Shown here: positions 63,693-64,000 of the stretch, piece by piece
How the letters are laid out: the number at the start of each line of letters is the position of its first letter
Numbering within the stretch: the stretch's first letter is position 1
Source of the DNA: Commensalibacter melissae
GTDB lineage: Bacteria > Pseudomonadota > Alphaproteobacteria > Acetobacterales > Acetobacteraceae
Reading direction: 5' to 3'
DNA length: 64,000 bases
NCBI RefSeq assembly: GCF_009734185.1
Contig: NZ_CP046393.1
Span: 1,757,501 to 1,821,500, forward strand
Program-made: the position numbers and the translations under genes
Notes under the pieces: model-generated
The model's input: the letters and a program-made list of their open reading frames with translations, nothing else
What the model was told of the DNA's origin: nothing
The model's database searches: none

Positions 63693-64000
63693 ATGAATAC
63701 CTCTGTAGAACGCCCCACCATTCTACGATCTTACCTTGGACGTATGCGTGGATTGGGGACAGGACACAATATTTTCGAACATTGGTGGACCGAACGCATA
63801 ACCGCGGCAGGCAGTGCCCCTTTATCAATCTGGTTTATTATCCAAATGCTAAGATTGGGTGATGCAGATCATAAGGATGTTGTAAAATGGGCTGGAAAAC
63901 CTACGAATACAATTTTATTACTCACACTTGTCTTGCTAACATTCCGTCATATGCAACTCGGCTTGGAAGTCATTACATCAGATTACGCACGTGAAAGAAA
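63693..64000 (+). CDS. sdhD: Succinate dehydrogenase membrane anchor subunit, 3' end cut by window edge
   Basis: Open from the ATG at 63693 to the end of the window (about 102 residues seen). TAGGAGAA lies 6 bases or so upstream. It begins MNTSVERPTILRSYLGRMRG and continues with GTGHNIFEHWWTER, WFIIQML and TFRHMQLGLEVITSDY, matching SdhD: the second helix holds the histidine near the heme (RHMQLGLEVIxxDY). It follows sdhC by 64 bases. sdhA and sdhB would be expected beyond the edge. Confidence 0.9.
   Translation, partial: MNTSVERPTILRSYLGRMRGLGTGHNIFEHWWTERITAAGSAPLSIWFIIQMLRLGDADHKDVVKWAGKPTNTILLLTLVLLTFRHMQLGLEVITSDYARER

Noticed and set aside
1-64000. tRNA, rRNA, CRISPR, insertion sequence or prophage
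   Set aside because: Gaps are short and AT-rich; no cloverleaf-type sequence, direct-repeat array, transposase or phage gene was found by reading.

Overview
The window is 64 kb of AT-rich chromosomal DNA (by eye well under 40% GC) from an alphaproteobacterium. The combination of a full hopanoid (hpn) cluster, a sphingolipid-type gene cluster, a 2-oxoglutarate dehydrogenase operon beside succinate dehydrogenase, and the general gene style points to the acetic acid bacteria (Acetobacteraceae). The low GC suggests an insect-associated genus such as Commensalibacter; that identification is inference. No tRNA, rRNA, CRISPR array, insertion sequence or prophage was seen.

Layout. (1) 1-12.2 kb: a lipid region. 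It holds a fatty acyl-AMP ligase (cut by the window edge), an acyl carrier protein and a serine palmitoyltransferase-like enzyme, followed by a convergent pair (lipid kinase and TAM41-like nucleotidyltransferase). Next is a tightly packed set (metallophosphoesterase, LptF, LptG, fatty-acid-hydroxylase-superfamily enzyme, MobA-like nucleotidyltransferase), then a monooxygenase/beta-propeller pair and an inositol-monophosphatase-family enzyme. (2) 12.3-20.6 kb: a SYLF lipid-binding protein, then the leftward fabD-fabG-acpP-fabF-mltG block, preceded by a methyltransferase, a cytoplasmic OpuAC-like binding protein and a ferritin-like desaturase homologue. (3) 20.7-22.8 kb: two unusually AT-rich genes (an enoyl-CoA hydratase/HIBCH relative and an acyltransferase). 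(4) 22.9-37.7 kb: housekeeping genes: bioB, copper ATPase and chaperone, trpF, pyrF, lapA-like, secB, Nudix, a dicarboxylate symporter, folD, a repeat protein, a lytic-transglycosylase domain, a MetF-like protein, an M20 dipeptidase, an MFS transporter and a LOG protein. (5) 37.7-47.2 kb: hopanoid genes hpnA-B-C-D-E-shc-hpnG leftward, with hpnL divergent. (6) 47.2-54.4 kb: tyrC-like dehydrogenase, soluble hybrid histidine kinase, pyruvate kinase, SH3-domain protein, two DUF proteins and an L,D-transpeptidase. (7) 54.4-64 kb: the lpd-odhB-sucA operon (transcribed leftward), zapE, asd, and the start of the sdh operon, cut at the right edge.

The strongest candidate for something undescribed is region 1. 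The acyl-activation, condensation, hydroxylation, lipid-kinase and CTP-transferase-like genes, together with an LptF/LptG pair, would fit a self-contained route that makes, decorates and exports a sphingolipid. The LptFG genes are translationally coupled to the hydroxylase, and the kinase/TAM41-like pair suggests a CDP-activated ceramide intermediate. Both ideas are inference from context and family membership. Membrane lipids dominate the window as a whole: sphingolipid, fatty acid and hopanoid synthesis all lie within 47 kb.
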